Part shown: one piece after another, positions 34,169-43,277 of the stretch
Layout of the letters: every line of letters starts with the position of its first letter
Numbering within the stretch: the stretch's first letter is position 1
Notes under the pieces: generated by a model
Databases searched by the model: none
What the model saw: only the letters and a program-made list of their open reading frames with translations
What the model was told of the DNA's origin: nothing
Program-made: the position numbers and the translations under genes
Source: JACPDH01 sp041671505
GTDB taxonomy: Bacteria > Acidobacteriota > Thermoanaerobaculia > Gp7-AA8
DNA length: 64,000 nt
Assembly: GCA_041671505.1 (NCBI GenBank)
Contig: JBAZBK010000001.1
Span: 248,001 to 312,000, forward strand
Direction: 5' to 3'

Positions 34169-34594
34169 TCAGCATCCTTCCAGCGTCTCGAAAATCTTGA
34201 TCTCCCGCGAGAGAGTCTTGTTCACCGGGCAGCGCCGGGCGATCTCGAGCAGCTTCTCGCGCTGCGCTTCGGTCAGGTCGCCCGACACGCGCAGCTTGAC
34301 GTCGAACCGGTGCGCGAACCCAGACTCCGACTCGCAGTCCGTGCAGTCCCTGGCGTGGATCCGCTCGTTCGAAACGCTGACCTCCACGCGCTCGAGCGCG
34401 ATCTTCTCCCGCTTCGCGTAGAACTGCAGCGTCATCGCCGTACATGTGGCGAGCGCCGAGCCAAGCAGGTCGTATGGGGTGGGACCTTCGTCCTGACCTC
34501 CCGCCTCCACCGGTTCGTCGGCAATGATCGTGTGAGGACCGATGGTCAATTCGGTCCTGAAGCTCCGCTGCAGCACCGCGTTGACGAATCTCAT
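34169..34594 (-). CDS. OsmC/Ohr-family protein
   Basis: 141 residues from ATG 34594, overlapping the peroxiredoxin stop (ATGA). Both peroxidatic cysteines are present: SALATCTAMTLQFYAKR near residue 52 and IARRCPVNKTL near 121. EGPTPYDLLGSALA is the usual OsmC lead-in. An extra CTDC pair occurs near 88. OsmC proteins reduce organic hydroperoxides using lipoyl or thiol donors. The partner upstream gene is a peroxiredoxin, giving a two-gene peroxide defence unit. Confidence 0.85.
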   Translation of the reverse strand: MRFVNAVLQRSFRTELTIGPHTIIADEPVEAGGQDEGPTPYDLLGSALATCTAMTLQFYAKREKIALERVEVSVSNERIHARDCTDCESESGFAHRFDVKLRVSGDLTEAQREKLLEIARRCPVNKTLSREIKIFETLEGC

Positions 34595-35214
34595 TCGATC
34601 GCCGCCTTCGCGGCGGCGATCAAAAGGTCGCCGCTGATCCGCGTCTTGTAGTCGGGATTCACGTACGAGAACTTCACCGTGCCGTCGCGCCCGAGCACGA
34701 ACGCGGCAGGCACCGGCAACAGGTGATGCTTCTGTCCCGAGTCGGCCTCGAGGTCGACACCGTGGCCGCGATACGTCGCGATCGTCTCGCCGTCGACGCG
34801 GAAGGCGAGGCCGAGCGCACGTGCCGCGATCATCTCGCTGTCGGAGAGCAGCACGTATTGGAGGCCGTTCTTGTCCTTTGGCGCGGCGAGCTTCTCGGGA
34901 CGGTCGGGACTCACCGCGAGGATTTGATAGCCGAGGCCGACGAGGCTCTTCTCCGCCTTTTGGAGCTGCGCGAGATGCATGTTGCAGTAGGGGCACCAGC
35001 CACCACGGTAGAAGATGAGAATCGTCGGCTTGCGTGCGATCGCCGCGGCGAGATCGTACGGCTTGCCCGCCTCGTCGCGAAGCACGAGCGCCGGGACCTT
35101 CTGGCCGATCAGAATCGGACAGACCTCCTCGGCGCGCTCCGGGACTCCTCCGGCGAACGAGAACGGGGCGAGCAACGTGACCAGCAGGAACGAAACCACG
35201 CCTCTGACTTTCAT
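34591..35214 (-). CDS. Exported AhpC/TSA-family peroxiredoxin-like protein
   Basis: 207 residues with signal peptide (VVSFLLVTLLAPFSFAGG). Thioredoxin fold with ILIFYRGGWCPYCNMHLAQLQ near residue 65; the CxxC instead of a single peroxidatic Cys puts it near the alkyl hydroperoxide reductase / thiol-specific antioxidant subfamily. LAVSPDRPEKL and AFVLGRDGTVKFSYVNPDYKTRI follow. Periplasmic location is inferred. Its stop overlaps the OsmC start. A small periplasmic protein gene lies 84 bp upstream on the same strand. Confidence 0.85.
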   Translation of the reverse strand: MKVRGVVSFLLVTLLAPFSFAGGVPERAEEVCPILIGQKVPALVLRDEAGKPYDLAAAIARKPTILIFYRGGWCPYCNMHLAQLQKAEKSLVGLGYQILAVSPDRPEKLAAPKDKNGLQYVLLSDSEMIAARALGLAFRVDGETIATYRGHGVDLEADSGQKHHLLPVPAAFVLGRDGTVKFSYVNPDYKTRISGDLLIAAAKAAIE

Positions 35215-35298
35215 GACGACCTCCCGCGACGGTTGGAATGCGAAAGGGCGAGCGCGGCCGGCGGCCGCGCTCGCCCGATGTGTGTCGGAAAATGCCTG

Positions 35299-35712
35299 CT
35301 ACTTCGCAGCCTTCTCGAGTGTAAGGCGATAGGGCCGTTCTTTCCCGTCGATCGAGTGAATCACTCCCTGCACCGTCGTAAAGTCCGAACTCCTGGGCAG
35401 TGCCAGAAAATCGATATCGACCGTGCGCCCGAACTGATCGCGAAAATCAGAGCAACTCACGTGAAACTTTTCGTCGACCCTGACGTCGCCGTGAATATCG
35501 CGGAAGCGGAGCGCGAGAAGCCGCTGCTCCACGGCGTCGTAGAAGTAGTAGGTACCGTTCGCCATCTGCCCTTTGACGAACTGCTCCATCGACGCCCGCG
35601 CGGCATCGCGAGACTGCGCCGCCGCAACCTTCTGGGAGGAGACGTGCGGCTCCGCCGCAAGGCTCGGGACCGAAATCAAGAACGCCACTGCAATGACTGC
35701 TCGCTTCAACAT
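35299..35712 (-). CDS. Hypothetical periplasmic protein
   Basis: 137 residues from ATG 35712. A signal peptide (KRAVIAVAFLISVPSLAAEP) precedes a small mixed alpha/beta domain: SMEQFVKGQMANGTYYFYDAVEQRLLALRFRDIHGDVRVDEKFHVSCSDFRDQFG. The pattern (a modified residue description, DGKERPYRLTLEKAA at the end) occurs in short exported proteins I cannot place in a named family. It may be co-transcribed with the peroxiredoxin and OsmC genes downstream. Confidence 0.6.
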   Translation of the reverse strand: MLKRAVIAVAFLISVPSLAAEPHVSSQKVAAAQSRDAARASMEQFVKGQMANGTYYFYDAVEQRLLALRFRDIHGDVRVDEKFHVSCSDFRDQFGRTVDIDFLALPRSSDFTTVQGVIHSIDGKERPYRLTLEKAAK

Positions 35713-35892
35713 GCTGTTCCTCCGTGCAACTCTGGACTGCTTCCGAGACGAGCCGATCCCGCTTTCGATTGCGCGGCGGCCTGGCACGATTCGGAAAACG
35801 ATCCAGGTCCGCCTCCGCTCCCGGCGGCCTCGTTGACGCCGTTGCCCGGCGTCGATACGATGACGACTCCACCTCCAACATTGGAAACGTCG

Positions 35893-36051
35893 ATGATCGG
35901 CCAAACGCTGTCTCACTATCGAGTCACTGCGAAGCTCGGCAGCGGCGGCATGACGGGTTTCAAGGACGCCGACTGGGCGCGTCGCGATCCCGACCTTGCA
36001 CTCCTGCACGACGACCCCGATTTTCAGCGGATGTATCCGCCAAGCGCGTAA
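35893..36051 (+). pseudogene. Internally deleted serine/threonine kinase remnant
   Basis: A 52-codon open frame beginning MIGQTLSHYRVTAKLGSGGM, the standard N-terminus and glycine-rich loop of bacterial Pkn kinases, which joins directly to FKDADWARRDPDLALLHDDPDFQRMYPPSA, a typical C-terminal end of kinase-TPR proteins. Everything between (catalytic domain, membrane helix, repeats) is missing, but the frame is kept. I read it as the scar of one large in-frame deletion. A functional mini-protein is unlikely. Confidence 0.7.
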
Positions 36052-36117
36052 GGTCCCGATGATTCTCATTTCTACACGCACGTCGCACTGCGCGCGCGAG
36101 GATGACCGAGGACGACG

Positions 36118-36567
36118 ATGAACTCACTTCTGAACGAAGCCGATCGCGACGCCCTGCTTCGAAGGATCGAGACGCTCCAGCCGGCGGCGTCACGCCAGTG
36201 GGGAAAGATGAACTCCGCGCAGATGCTCGCGCATCTCTGCGTCGCAATGAACGACGCCACCGGCGGGCGGCCCGCGAAGCAGAGCTTTCTCGGGAAGATC
36301 GTGACGCCGCTCATCCGGTCGAGCATCTTCGGCGAGAAGCCGTTCGGAAAGAATGCCCCCACCGATCCGACCTACGTCGTCTCGGACGAGCACGACTTCG
36401 CGGCGGAGCGGCTGCGGCTGGTCGCTCTCATCAATCGCTTCGCGGAGCGCGGTACCCTGGGAGCGACCGGGCAAATGCACCCGTTCTTCGGGAAACTCAC
36501 CGCCGAGGAGTGGGGAAAGCTGACGTGGAAGCACATCGACCACCACCTGAGGCAGTTCGGGGTGTAA
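36118..36567 (+). CDS. DUF1569 (DinB-like) protein
   Basis: 149 residues. QWGKMNSAQMLAHLCVAMNDATGG near residue 27, PTDPTYVVSDEHDFAAERLRL and the final MHPFFGKLTAEEWGKLTWKHIDHHLRQFGV with three His match DUF1569, a DinB-like four-helix metal-binding fold. Function is unknown; relatives bind Ni or Zn through the His residues. Monocistronic; nested palindromes follow. Confidence 0.8.
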   Translation: MNSLLNEADRDALLRRIETLQPAASRQWGKMNSAQMLAHLCVAMNDATGGRPAKQSFLGKIVTPLIRSSIFGEKPFGKNAPTDPTYVVSDEHDFAAERLRLVALINRFAERGTLGATGQMHPFFGKLTAEEWGKLTWKHIDHHLRQFGV

Positions 36568-36613
36568 CGCAAAGCCAGTAATCAGAGCTGCGGCGTTGAC
36601 CCCCGCTGCGTTC

Positions 36614-36844
36614 GACATCCCGGAGGGATGTCAGAAGGTAGCCGGGGGTCGTCCCGCGAAGCGGGGCGACCCCCGGATTCGACGAGAGGAAATGCGCACC
36701 CCGACAGGGGTGCCAGCGGTCGACCGGGTGCGCGCGTTCTGGCACCCCTGCCGGGGTGCGGGAAGATTTCGGGCCTTTCACCCCGGGTCGCCCCGCTTCG
36801 CAGGGCGACCCGGGGCTACCTTCTTGCACGCCTCCGGCGTGCGG
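36614..36844. repeat. Nested palindromic intergenic repeat
   Basis: GACATCCCGGAGGGATGTC (36614-36632) is followed by two long arms that are near reverse complements: GAAGGTAGCCGGGGGTCG ... GCACCCCGACAGGGGTGCC and its mirror ending CGGGGCTACCTTC at about 36823. Each arm has its own inner hairpin (for example the GGGTCGCCCCGCTTCGC type), and a last hairpin CACGCCTCCGGCGTG closes it. A mobile or REP-like intergenic family is likely. No gene is seen from 36568 to 37017. Confidence 0.65.
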
Positions 36845-37017
36845 TCGGCAGCATGATGAGCGTATACGGCGCTGCTCCCTACGCCCTGTGCGCCGCGCTC
36901 GTCAACCCGCCGCCGTGTCCACGGCGACGCTGATCGTAATAGTGCCGCCGCTTCGCTCCGTTCAGACTACGCCTCCCGCGTTAGACTCCCTTCGCCTTGT
37001 CATGCTTCCCCTAAACG

Positions 37018-37045
37018 AAAGGCCCCGGCTTGCGCCGGGGCCTTT
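37018..37045 (-). terminator. Strong Rho-independent terminator after the TonB receptor gene
   Basis: AAAGGCCCCGGC-TTGC-GCCGGGGCCTTT is a perfect 12-bp stem with a 4-nt loop located 23 bp beyond the receptor stop codon. A/T flanks on both sides make it potentially bidirectional. Confidence 0.8.
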
Positions 37046-37067
37046 GCGTGTTGCATGAAATGAACGA

Positions 37068-40043
37068 CTAGAAGCGGACGCCCGCAGAGACGCGGTACGT
37101 CAGCGGCTGCTGAAACGACGTGGCGGCCGTCGGCTGACCGAAGGCAGCCGACTTCCTGAAGTTCTGGTTGTTGTCGGCGCACGTCTGTGTCGGAGTTCCG
37201 GCCGCGCATTCGGACGGAGTTTCGGTAAAGGGGTTGAAATCCTTGGTCACCGTGACGCCGACATTACCGCCGATCTGGGCCTGCTCGTTGAACGCATTGA
37301 TGAGCTCGCCCTGGACGAATACGGCGACTTTGCGGATCGGCAGTTCCCAGTTGACCGAAAGGTCGGTCGCCGTGGTGGTGTCGAACCGGTACTCACCGCG
37401 GTCGCTGAAGTAGTAGATGACCGTGGCAGGCGGAGTCGCGTAACCGGGGTCGTCCACGTAGTCGGCAACGTTGACGTTGGCGGTCGCCGAGTAAGGCAGT
37501 CCACTGTCATACCGCTCGAGCAGGCTGAGGTTGAGGTTGCCGAACGAGCCGAGCGGCTGGTCGTAGGAGACCCAGAGCCGCGCCTTGTGCGTCTGGTCGG
37601 TCGGCAGGTAGCCGACCGGGTTGTTCTGCGCGAAGCTCCTGTACTCGTGGTACGTCAGTGCGAGTGAAGTGGCCGGGCCACCACCCGCGGTCTCGCCAAT
37701 GTCGTTTCCTTTCGCTTCCGACCAGGTGTAGTTGGCGCCGACGTTGAGCCTGTCGGTCAGGCGGTAGCTCGTCTGGAGCTGGACTGCCTGGTAAGTGCGC
37801 TCGAGTTTGTCGGTGTTCATCGTGGTTGCGACGTCGAGCATGTTGCCCAGCACTTCGATCTGGTCGCCGGGTGTCGTGGTCGTGGTGTAGAAGTCACCCC
37901 AGGTGCGATCGATGAAATCGGCGCGGAAGAAGCCCTTCGATCCGAGCTGCGTGCCGAAGCCGATCGTGTACTCCTCGGTGCTCGGCGACTTGAGGTGACC
38001 GTCGAACCGGGTGTTGACGCCCGGAATCGTCGCGCCGACCAGGTTGGAGGTGTTGTCGGTGCCGCCGATTCCGAGGAACCAGGTAAAGAGGTCGGTCAGG
38101 ATGTCGAAGGAGCCTTTCCCCGACCCCGCGCCGCCGAGCTGCGGACCATCGTAGACGTAGTAGATCGCGCTCGGCGTGCCACCACCACCGGCGCCGCCGA
38201 TCGTTTCCTGGATGCGCGAGACATACTTCGAGTAGCTCGCATTGACACGGATCCGGCCGTCACCCTTGACGTCGTAGATCGCGCCGAGGCGCGGGCTGAA
38301 GGCGCTGTCGTCGGAAATCTGGTGACCGGCGCTGTCCTTGCCATCGTTGATGTCGTAACGCGCGCCGAGGTTGAAGCTCCATTTCGAGCCGAGATCCCAC
38401 TTGTCGTTGATGAACACCGAGTCAGTGACGAATTCCGATCCCTTCGACGCTACGGCGATCGGCGACCAGCGAATGAGGTCGCCGCCGCTGATGATCGGGC
38501 GGAAGGTTCCGTCCGCATCGAACTCCGGCGCCATGCCGAAAACGTAGACACCGAAGTTGCTTCCCGACTGGTAGTTGTTGGCCTGGCGGCTCTCGGTAAA
38601 GTTCTCATAGCCGCCGACGATGTTGTGCGTTCCCGCTCCTGCGGTGGCCATGTAGTAGGTCGACTTCAGGACGTAGTACTCGTTCTCGCGAACTTCGGGA
38701 TCGCATACGCCGCAGAAGATCGGCGCGCCCCAGGCACCGCCCGCGGCACCGGTGTAGTCGTAGCCCCAGGTGCCAAGCGCGATGTCGTGCGGGTCGTTGA
38801 AGTTCGTCGTCACGTGATCGCCGCCGCTTCCTTCGAACTTCAGGTCGCGTGTCGAGTAACCGGCCTCGAGCAGGAGGTTGCTCGAGAGGATACCGTTGTA
38901 CTGCGCCGTCTTCATCTCGCGCGGCAGCTGCCGTCCGTCGAGGTCCATCGTCGAAATTTCCCAGCAGCCAAACGCGCAGTGAGGCGTCTGATCGACTTTG
39001 TAGCTCAGGTACGAACCGACGAGACTGTGCTTGGGCGTGAGCTGCCCGGTGAGCTTCATCTCGTAACGCTTGTCCGTCTGAACCGTCGTCGGACGCGCCA
39101 CCGGCTCCGGCAGCGCGCCGCCGTCGAAGAAGAACGCGGGGAACGACTGCTCGACGTACCGGCCCGCGCCGAAGAACCAGAGGCGGTCACGAACGATGCG
39201 CCCGCCGAGCGTCGCTTCGTACGTCTCGTCCGTCACGTCGTCCTGCTGCGCTTCGCCGTAGTCGGAAGTCTTGTCCCACGAGGGGTTGGTGAAGCTGTCG
39301 CGGACGCTTCCGGAGAAGTCGTTGCCGCCCGACTTGGTGATCGCCGAGACGACACCGCCGGTGAAGCGGCCGTATTCGGCCGAGACGGAGCCGACCGTCA
39401 CGGTCGTCTCCTGGAGGGCGTCCTCGATGAAGAGGTCGTCTGTCTGTCCGCGCAGGTTCTCGTTCGTCACCGCGCCGTTGACGAGGAAGAGCGAGTCATA
39501 GGCGTAGCCGCCGCCGATGACGAGCACGGGGTTGGCAGTCGTGCTGCCCGGGCCGTTCGAGGTGACGCCCGGCGCCAGCAGGACCGTCCCCTGAATCGTC
39601 CGCACGATCGGCAGGTTCTCGACGAGACCGGAGTCGTAGTTCGACTGCACTTCGGTCGTCTCGAGCACTGCCGGAGCCGCCGCGGTGACGGTGATCGCCT
39701 CGGCGACCGAGGAGAGCTGCATCGTCCCGTTGACGCGCTCGGTCTTGCCGAGCCCGACCCTCGTCGTCTTCGTGAGAGCCGACATTCCATCCATCTCGAA
39801 CTTCACCGAGTAGTCGCCCGGAGGCAGCGCCGGGAAGTTGTAGTCACCGTTCACGTTCGAGACCGCGACGCGCGTACCCTGCAGCGACGCCGACGTGATG
39901 GTGATCGTCACGCCGGGGAGCGGGCCCCCGTCGTGCATCACCGTTCCATTGAGCGAGCCGGTCGTGCCCTGTCCCGCCGCGCCGAACGCGACGAGCAGCA
40001 TCATCGCCGCCCATGTGTAGATCCAACGACTGTTACGTTTCAT
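37068..40043 (-). CDS. Oar-like TonB-dependent receptor with carboxypeptidase-regulatory domain
   Basis: 991 residues from ATG 40043, with GGGAGGATCAG upstream. Signal peptide (IYTWAAMMLLVAFGAAGQ), then a CarboxypepD_reg-like beta-sandwich (SLNGTVMHDGGPLPGVTITITSASL), then a plug with NLPIVRTIQGTVLLAPGV, LFLVNGAVTNEN and YGRFTGGVVSAITKSGGNDFSG, then a 22-strand-type barrel ending in the terminal Phe of RVSAGVRF. Acidobacteriota carry many such receptors for large substrates. The ligand is unknown. Transcribed alone with a strong terminator. Confidence 0.9.
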   Translation of the reverse strand: MKRNSRWIYTWAAMMLLVAFGAAGQGTTGSLNGTVMHDGGPLPGVTITITSASLQGTRVAVSNVNGDYNFPALPPGDYSVKFEMDGMSALTKTTRVGLGKTERVNGTMQLSSVAEAITVTAAAPAVLETTEVQSNYDSGLVENLPIVRTIQGTVLLAPGVTSNGPGSTTANPVLVIGGGYAYDSLFLVNGAVTNENLRGQTDDLFIEDALQETTVTVGSVSAEYGRFTGGVVSAITKSGGNDFSGSVRDSFTNPSWDKTSDYGEAQQDDVTDETYEATLGGRIVRDRLWFFGAGRYVEQSFPAFFFDGGALPEPVARPTTVQTDKRYEMKLTGQLTPKHSLVGSYLSYKVDQTPHCAFGCWEISTMDLDGRQLPREMKTAQYNGILSSNLLLEAGYSTRDLKFEGSGGDHVTTNFNDPHDIALGTWGYDYTGAAGGAWGAPIFCGVCDPEVRENEYYVLKSTYYMATAGAGTHNIVGGYENFTESRQANNYQSGSNFGVYVFGMAPEFDADGTFRPIISGGDLIRWSPIAVASKGSEFVTDSVFINDKWDLGSKWSFNLGARYDINDGKDSAGHQISDDSAFSPRLGAIYDVKGDGRIRVNASYSKYVSRIQETIGGAGGGGTPSAIYYVYDGPQLGGAGSGKGSFDILTDLFTWFLGIGGTDNTSNLVGATIPGVNTRFDGHLKSPSTEEYTIGFGTQLGSKGFFRADFIDRTWGDFYTTTTTPGDQIEVLGNMLDVATTMNTDKLERTYQAVQLQTSYRLTDRLNVGANYTWSEAKGNDIGETAGGGPATSLALTYHEYRSFAQNNPVGYLPTDQTHKARLWVSYDQPLGSFGNLNLSLLERYDSGLPYSATANVNVADYVDDPGYATPPATVIYYFSDRGEYRFDTTTATDLSVNWELPIRKVAVFVQGELINAFNEQAQIGGNVGVTVTKDFNPFTETPSECAAGTPTQTCADNNQNFRKSAAFGQPTAATSFQQPLTYRVSAGVRF

Positions 40044-40479
40044 CTGATCCTCCCTCGAGTTGGGTTTGTACAAATGACGCCCGTGCTTCGCAGTCGTGGC
40101 GTCTGACTCGTCACTCACTCAAGTGCACGAACCGGTCCCGCCTGCACGGAGCTGTGAACCCGTTGCGTTCCGGCGCGTTCACGTGCGCGGGAGCGTCGCG
40201 GGCCGGGGAGCGCAATCCGGCGAATTCGATGGACGCATCCGACGCGCCGGATTGCCGCGCGTTCGGCCTCACACGCCGCGATTCGAATCGTTCAAGCTCC
40301 GGTGACCGACTCGTCACGGATTGCACTCGCACGCGGCGCGCGGCGCGCGGAAACGGCGCGTGACGATTTGTACGTTAGGCGGAGGGACAGGGCCGACGCA
40401 GCCCCCGACGGTCGCTCGCCGCGCCCCGCGCCCGCACGGGCGCCCCCGCCGGCGAGACATCCGTTACAATCGCGGGATC
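40044..40479. other. Divergent intergenic region with an 11-bp inverted repeat
   Basis: 436 bp between the TonB receptor and pirin genes, no credible gene. GCAATCCGGCG (40212-40222) and CGCCGGATTGC (40245-40255) form an inverted repeat with a 22-bp spacer that could be an operator or a leader hairpin. CTCGTCAC-type repeats occur at about 40108 and 40308. Promoters were not resolved. Confidence 0.5.
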
Positions 40480-41400
40480 ATGGAAGACGAAGCCGCGGGC
40501 GGGGCCGGAGCGCAGCTCCTCGCGATTCCGAGTCGTCCGACCTATCTCGGCGCGCTCGCGATCCGGCGCGCGCTTCCGGTGCGCGAAAAGCGGACGATCG
40601 GCCCCTGGTGTTTCCTCGACCGCTACGGCCCACTCACCTTCTCCGACTCGACCCCGATGGACGCCCTTCCCCACCCGCACATCGGCATCCAGACCGTCTC
40701 GTGGCTCTTCGACGGCGAGCTCGAGCATTACGACAGCCTCGGGTACGACTCGATCGCCCGCGCCGGGGGAGTGAACGTCATGACCGCCGGGCGCGGGATC
40801 GCGCACGCCGAGCGAACGCCCGCGTCGAACAGCGGACGCCTCGACGGCGTGCAGCTCTGGGTCGCGCTTCCCGACGAGGCTCGCGCGGTCGCCCCGTCGT
40901 TCGAGCACCTCGCGGAGGTCCCGCGGCTCGACCTCGGCGGCGCCGACGCGAGCGTCTTCATGGGAGGAACGGCGGGCTCGCGGTCGAACGTGACCAGCCA
41001 TTCGAGCCTGTTAGGCGCAGAGATCGCGTTCCGCTCCGGTGGCGCGGCGGGGATCGACCTCGACCGCTCCTTCGAGCACGGCATCTTCCTCGCCGCGGGC
41101 GACGCCGAGCTCGAAGGGACGAAGCTCGAGGTGAACACGCTCTACTTCGCGCCCGCCGGACGCGCTTCGATCGAGCTGCGCTCGAGCGAAGGGGCGCGCA
41201 TCGTCCTGCTCGGCGGGACTCCCCTGACTTCGCCGATCCTGATGTGGTGGAACTTCGTCGCGCGAACGCCGGATGAGATCGCTGCCGCGCGCGAGGCATG
41301 GGAATCGGGCGACGGCTTCGGCCCGGTGATCGGCCACGACGGCCCGCGCGTTCCGGCGCCGCCCCTCGTCCGTCCCGCGAGGCCCCCCGCGCAGCGCTGA
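40480..41400 (+). CDS. Pirin-family cupin protein
   Basis: 306 residues from ATG 40480. The N-terminal cupin holds the metal ligands PHPHIGIQTVSWLFDGELEHYDS and the second His motif in GRGIAHAERTP near residue 105. LDGVQLWVALPDEAR is the usual linker. The C-terminal cupin starts near FEHGIFLAAGDAELEG and TLYFAPAG. Pirins bind Fe; some act as quercetinases, others as regulators. No substrate is evident. The next gene starts 58 bp on. Confidence 0.9.
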   Translation: MEDEAAGGAGAQLLAIPSRPTYLGALAIRRALPVREKRTIGPWCFLDRYGPLTFSDSTPMDALPHPHIGIQTVSWLFDGELEHYDSLGYDSIARAGGVNVMTAGRGIAHAERTPASNSGRLDGVQLWVALPDEARAVAPSFEHLAEVPRLDLGGADASVFMGGTAGSRSNVTSHSSLLGAEIAFRSGGAAGIDLDRSFEHGIFLAAGDAELEGTKLEVNTLYFAPAGRASIELRSSEGARIVLLGGTPLTSPILMWWNFVARTPDEIAAAREAWESGDGFGPVIGHDGPRVPAPPLVRPARPPAQR

Positions 41401-41458
41401 CGCCCTCCCCGGCGCGTCATGCTATCCTCTTCGGGTTCCATACAACCGGAGGTTCGCG

Positions 41459-42361
41459 ATGCGCAACACACGCACCGTCGCCAGTTTTGCTCTCATCCTG
41501 CTCGTTGCCGCGGCGGCCGGAGGCTCGGCCCGTGCCCAGAGCGGCGTCGGCGTCGAAGTCAAGGCCGTCTCCGACAGCCGATCGCGCGTCGGCGACTTCG
41601 GCGGCAGCCTCGAGCTCAAGATCGTCCTGACGGGATCGGCGCTCGAGAAGATCGGCCAGGCGCGCGTCATCGTCAAGTCGGCGACCGACGACAAGGGGAA
41701 TGTTCTCTGGAAGGGAGGCGATCCCCCCGACTTCCGTCCGCGCGACTGGAACATGGGCGAGCTCTCCGTCACACTCGCCAACCCGGCGCGCGCGGCGAAA
41801 TCGCTCCGCGTCGCGGGTACGGTCGAGCTCTTCGTCCCCGCGAAGGACCCTAACACCGTCGTGAAGATCGACAAGCTGTCGACGAAGCTCGACAAGCCTC
41901 TCAGCGCGAAGGCGCTCAAGGCGGAGAAACTCTCGATCACTCTCCTTTCGCCGAAGACGTACGCGGAGAAGCAGGGACAGAACAAGCTCGACGACGCGAA
42001 GATCGCCGAGCTCCGCGCGCAGGCGAAGAAGGAAGGGGCCAGCGACAAGGAGATCGACGCCGCGATCGAGCTCGCGAAGGCGCTTCAGGAGCTTGGCGGC
42101 GGGACGCCCCCCGAGGGCGCGCTGATCCTCGCGGGCAAAGAGGCGGACCTGGATCGCATTCTCGGGGTCCGCCTGCTCAAGGCCGACGGCAGCGAGGTGT
42201 CGATCCCGTCGAGGTCGTCGAGCACGTCGGGCGGCGAGACGGTGATGGTCATCGAGCCGTCGGAGCCGCCGCCAGCCGACGCGACGCTCGAGCTGACTCT
42301 CCTGACGAAGAAGGCGACGATGTCGGTCCCCTTCGAGCTGAAGAACGTCGAGCTGCCCTGA
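41459..42361 (+). CDS. Secreted protein of unknown family, first of a tandem paralogue pair
   Basis: 300 residues with a signal peptide (TVASFALILLVAAAAGGSARAQ). A beta-rich N-terminal half includes a run ARVIVKSATDDKGNVLWKGGDPPDF and then VAGTVELFVPAKDPNTVVKIDKL. A Lys-rich helical insert (KQGQNKLDDAKIAELRAQAKKEG) and a closing beta segment with TLELTLLTKKATMSVPFELKNVELP follow. The downstream protein has the same order of elements and the same ending, so the two are duplicates. I recognise no named domain. No function should be assumed. Confidence 0.65.
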   Translation: MRNTRTVASFALILLVAAAAGGSARAQSGVGVEVKAVSDSRSRVGDFGGSLELKIVLTGSALEKIGQARVIVKSATDDKGNVLWKGGDPPDFRPRDWNMGELSVTLANPARAAKSLRVAGTVELFVPAKDPNTVVKIDKLSTKLDKPLSAKALKAEKLSITLLSPKTYAEKQGQNKLDDAKIAELRAQAKKEGASDKEIDAAIELAKALQELGGGTPPEGALILAGKEADLDRILGVRLLKADGSEVSIPSRSSSTSGGETVMVIEPSEPPPADATLELTLLTKKATMSVPFELKNVELP

Positions 42362-42383
42362 CCGGGCTGAGAGGAACCGCGCC

Positions 42384-43277
42384 ATGTTCAAGACAGCCAT
42401 CACGATCGCACTCGCCCTCGTCACCGTCGCGCCGCTGTCGGCACAGACGAAGAAGGGTGGAGGCTCAGGCGCGACCCCCGTCGACGCGAAGGTGAGCCAG
42501 ATTCACGACCGGCGAACGACGACGAGCTTCGCGCAGCTCTCGATCAGCCTCGAGCTCGCCGGAACGAAGATGTCCGACGTCTCCGCCGCGCGCGTGACCG
42601 TGCTGAAAGCGGTCGACGACACCGGCGGCGACCTCCTGGACCACGAGGCCAGCGCGCCCGATTTCTCGCCGACGACGGGGAGCTTCCTCCGCGCCGACGC
42701 CGCGGGCGGCCCGGCGAGCATCGACCTGACTCTGAAGAACCCGTCACGCGACGCGAAGACGATCACAGAGCTTCGCGGCGAGGTCGAGCTCTACATGCCG
42801 TCGAAGGATCCCGACGCGGTGGCGCTCTTCCCGAAGTTCCTGTCGCCCTCGGGAAAGCCGCTCGCGAGCAAGGGGCTCAAGGCAAGCGGCGTCGAGATCT
42901 CGATCGTCAGCCCGGCCCAGCTCGACGCGGAGAAGAAGAAAGCGTCGAAAGCGAAGGCGGACGAGCTGAAGAAGGATGGCAACGACGCCGACACCATCAA
43001 GTGGATGGTCGAGAGCTTCGAAAGCTCCTTCGTCACGCCCGACAAGGGCGAGATCGTGCTGAAGGTGAAAGATCCCGGCAAGAAGATCCACGAGTACGCA
43101 TTCGTCGACGGAGCCGGAGAGACACAACGTGTCTACGCGCGCGAAACGGACGGCTTCGTTCTGCTCTCGACCTTCGGCGGCGAGCCCGCCGCCGACTGGA
43201 AGCTCAAGGTCTCGCTGCGGACCGCGAAGACGATGTCGAAGCGATCGTTCGTCGTGAAGGGGATCGAGTTGCCGTAA
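42384..43277 (+). CDS. Secreted protein of unknown family, second of a tandem paralogue pair
   Basis: 297 residues, 22 bp after its paralogue. Signal peptide TAITIALALVTVAPLSAQ. Shared features are ARVTVLKAVDDTGGDLLDHEASAPDF, ELRGEVELYMPSKDPDAVALFPKFLS, a Lys-rich helical insert (EKKKASKAKADELKKDGND) and the end TMSKRSFVVKGIELP. Identity is moderate by eye, so the duplication is not recent. Joint translation and export suggest they may form a complex. Function unknown. Confidence 0.65.
   Translation: MFKTAITIALALVTVAPLSAQTKKGGGSGATPVDAKVSQIHDRRTTTSFAQLSISLELAGTKMSDVSAARVTVLKAVDDTGGDLLDHEASAPDFSPTTGSFLRADAAGGPASIDLTLKNPSRDAKTITELRGEVELYMPSKDPDAVALFPKFLSPSGKPLASKGLKASGVEISIVSPAQLDAEKKKASKAKADELKKDGNDADTIKWMVESFESSFVTPDKGEIVLKVKDPGKKIHEYAFVDGAGETQRVYARETDGFVLLSTFGGEPAADWKLKVSLRTAKTMSKRSFVVKGIELP

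Noticed and set aside
34169..34594. Terminal Cys followed by TGA in the OsmC gene as a third Sec site
   Set aside because: Both conserved OsmC cysteines are present and sequence after the TGA shows no family similarity, so this is a normal stop.
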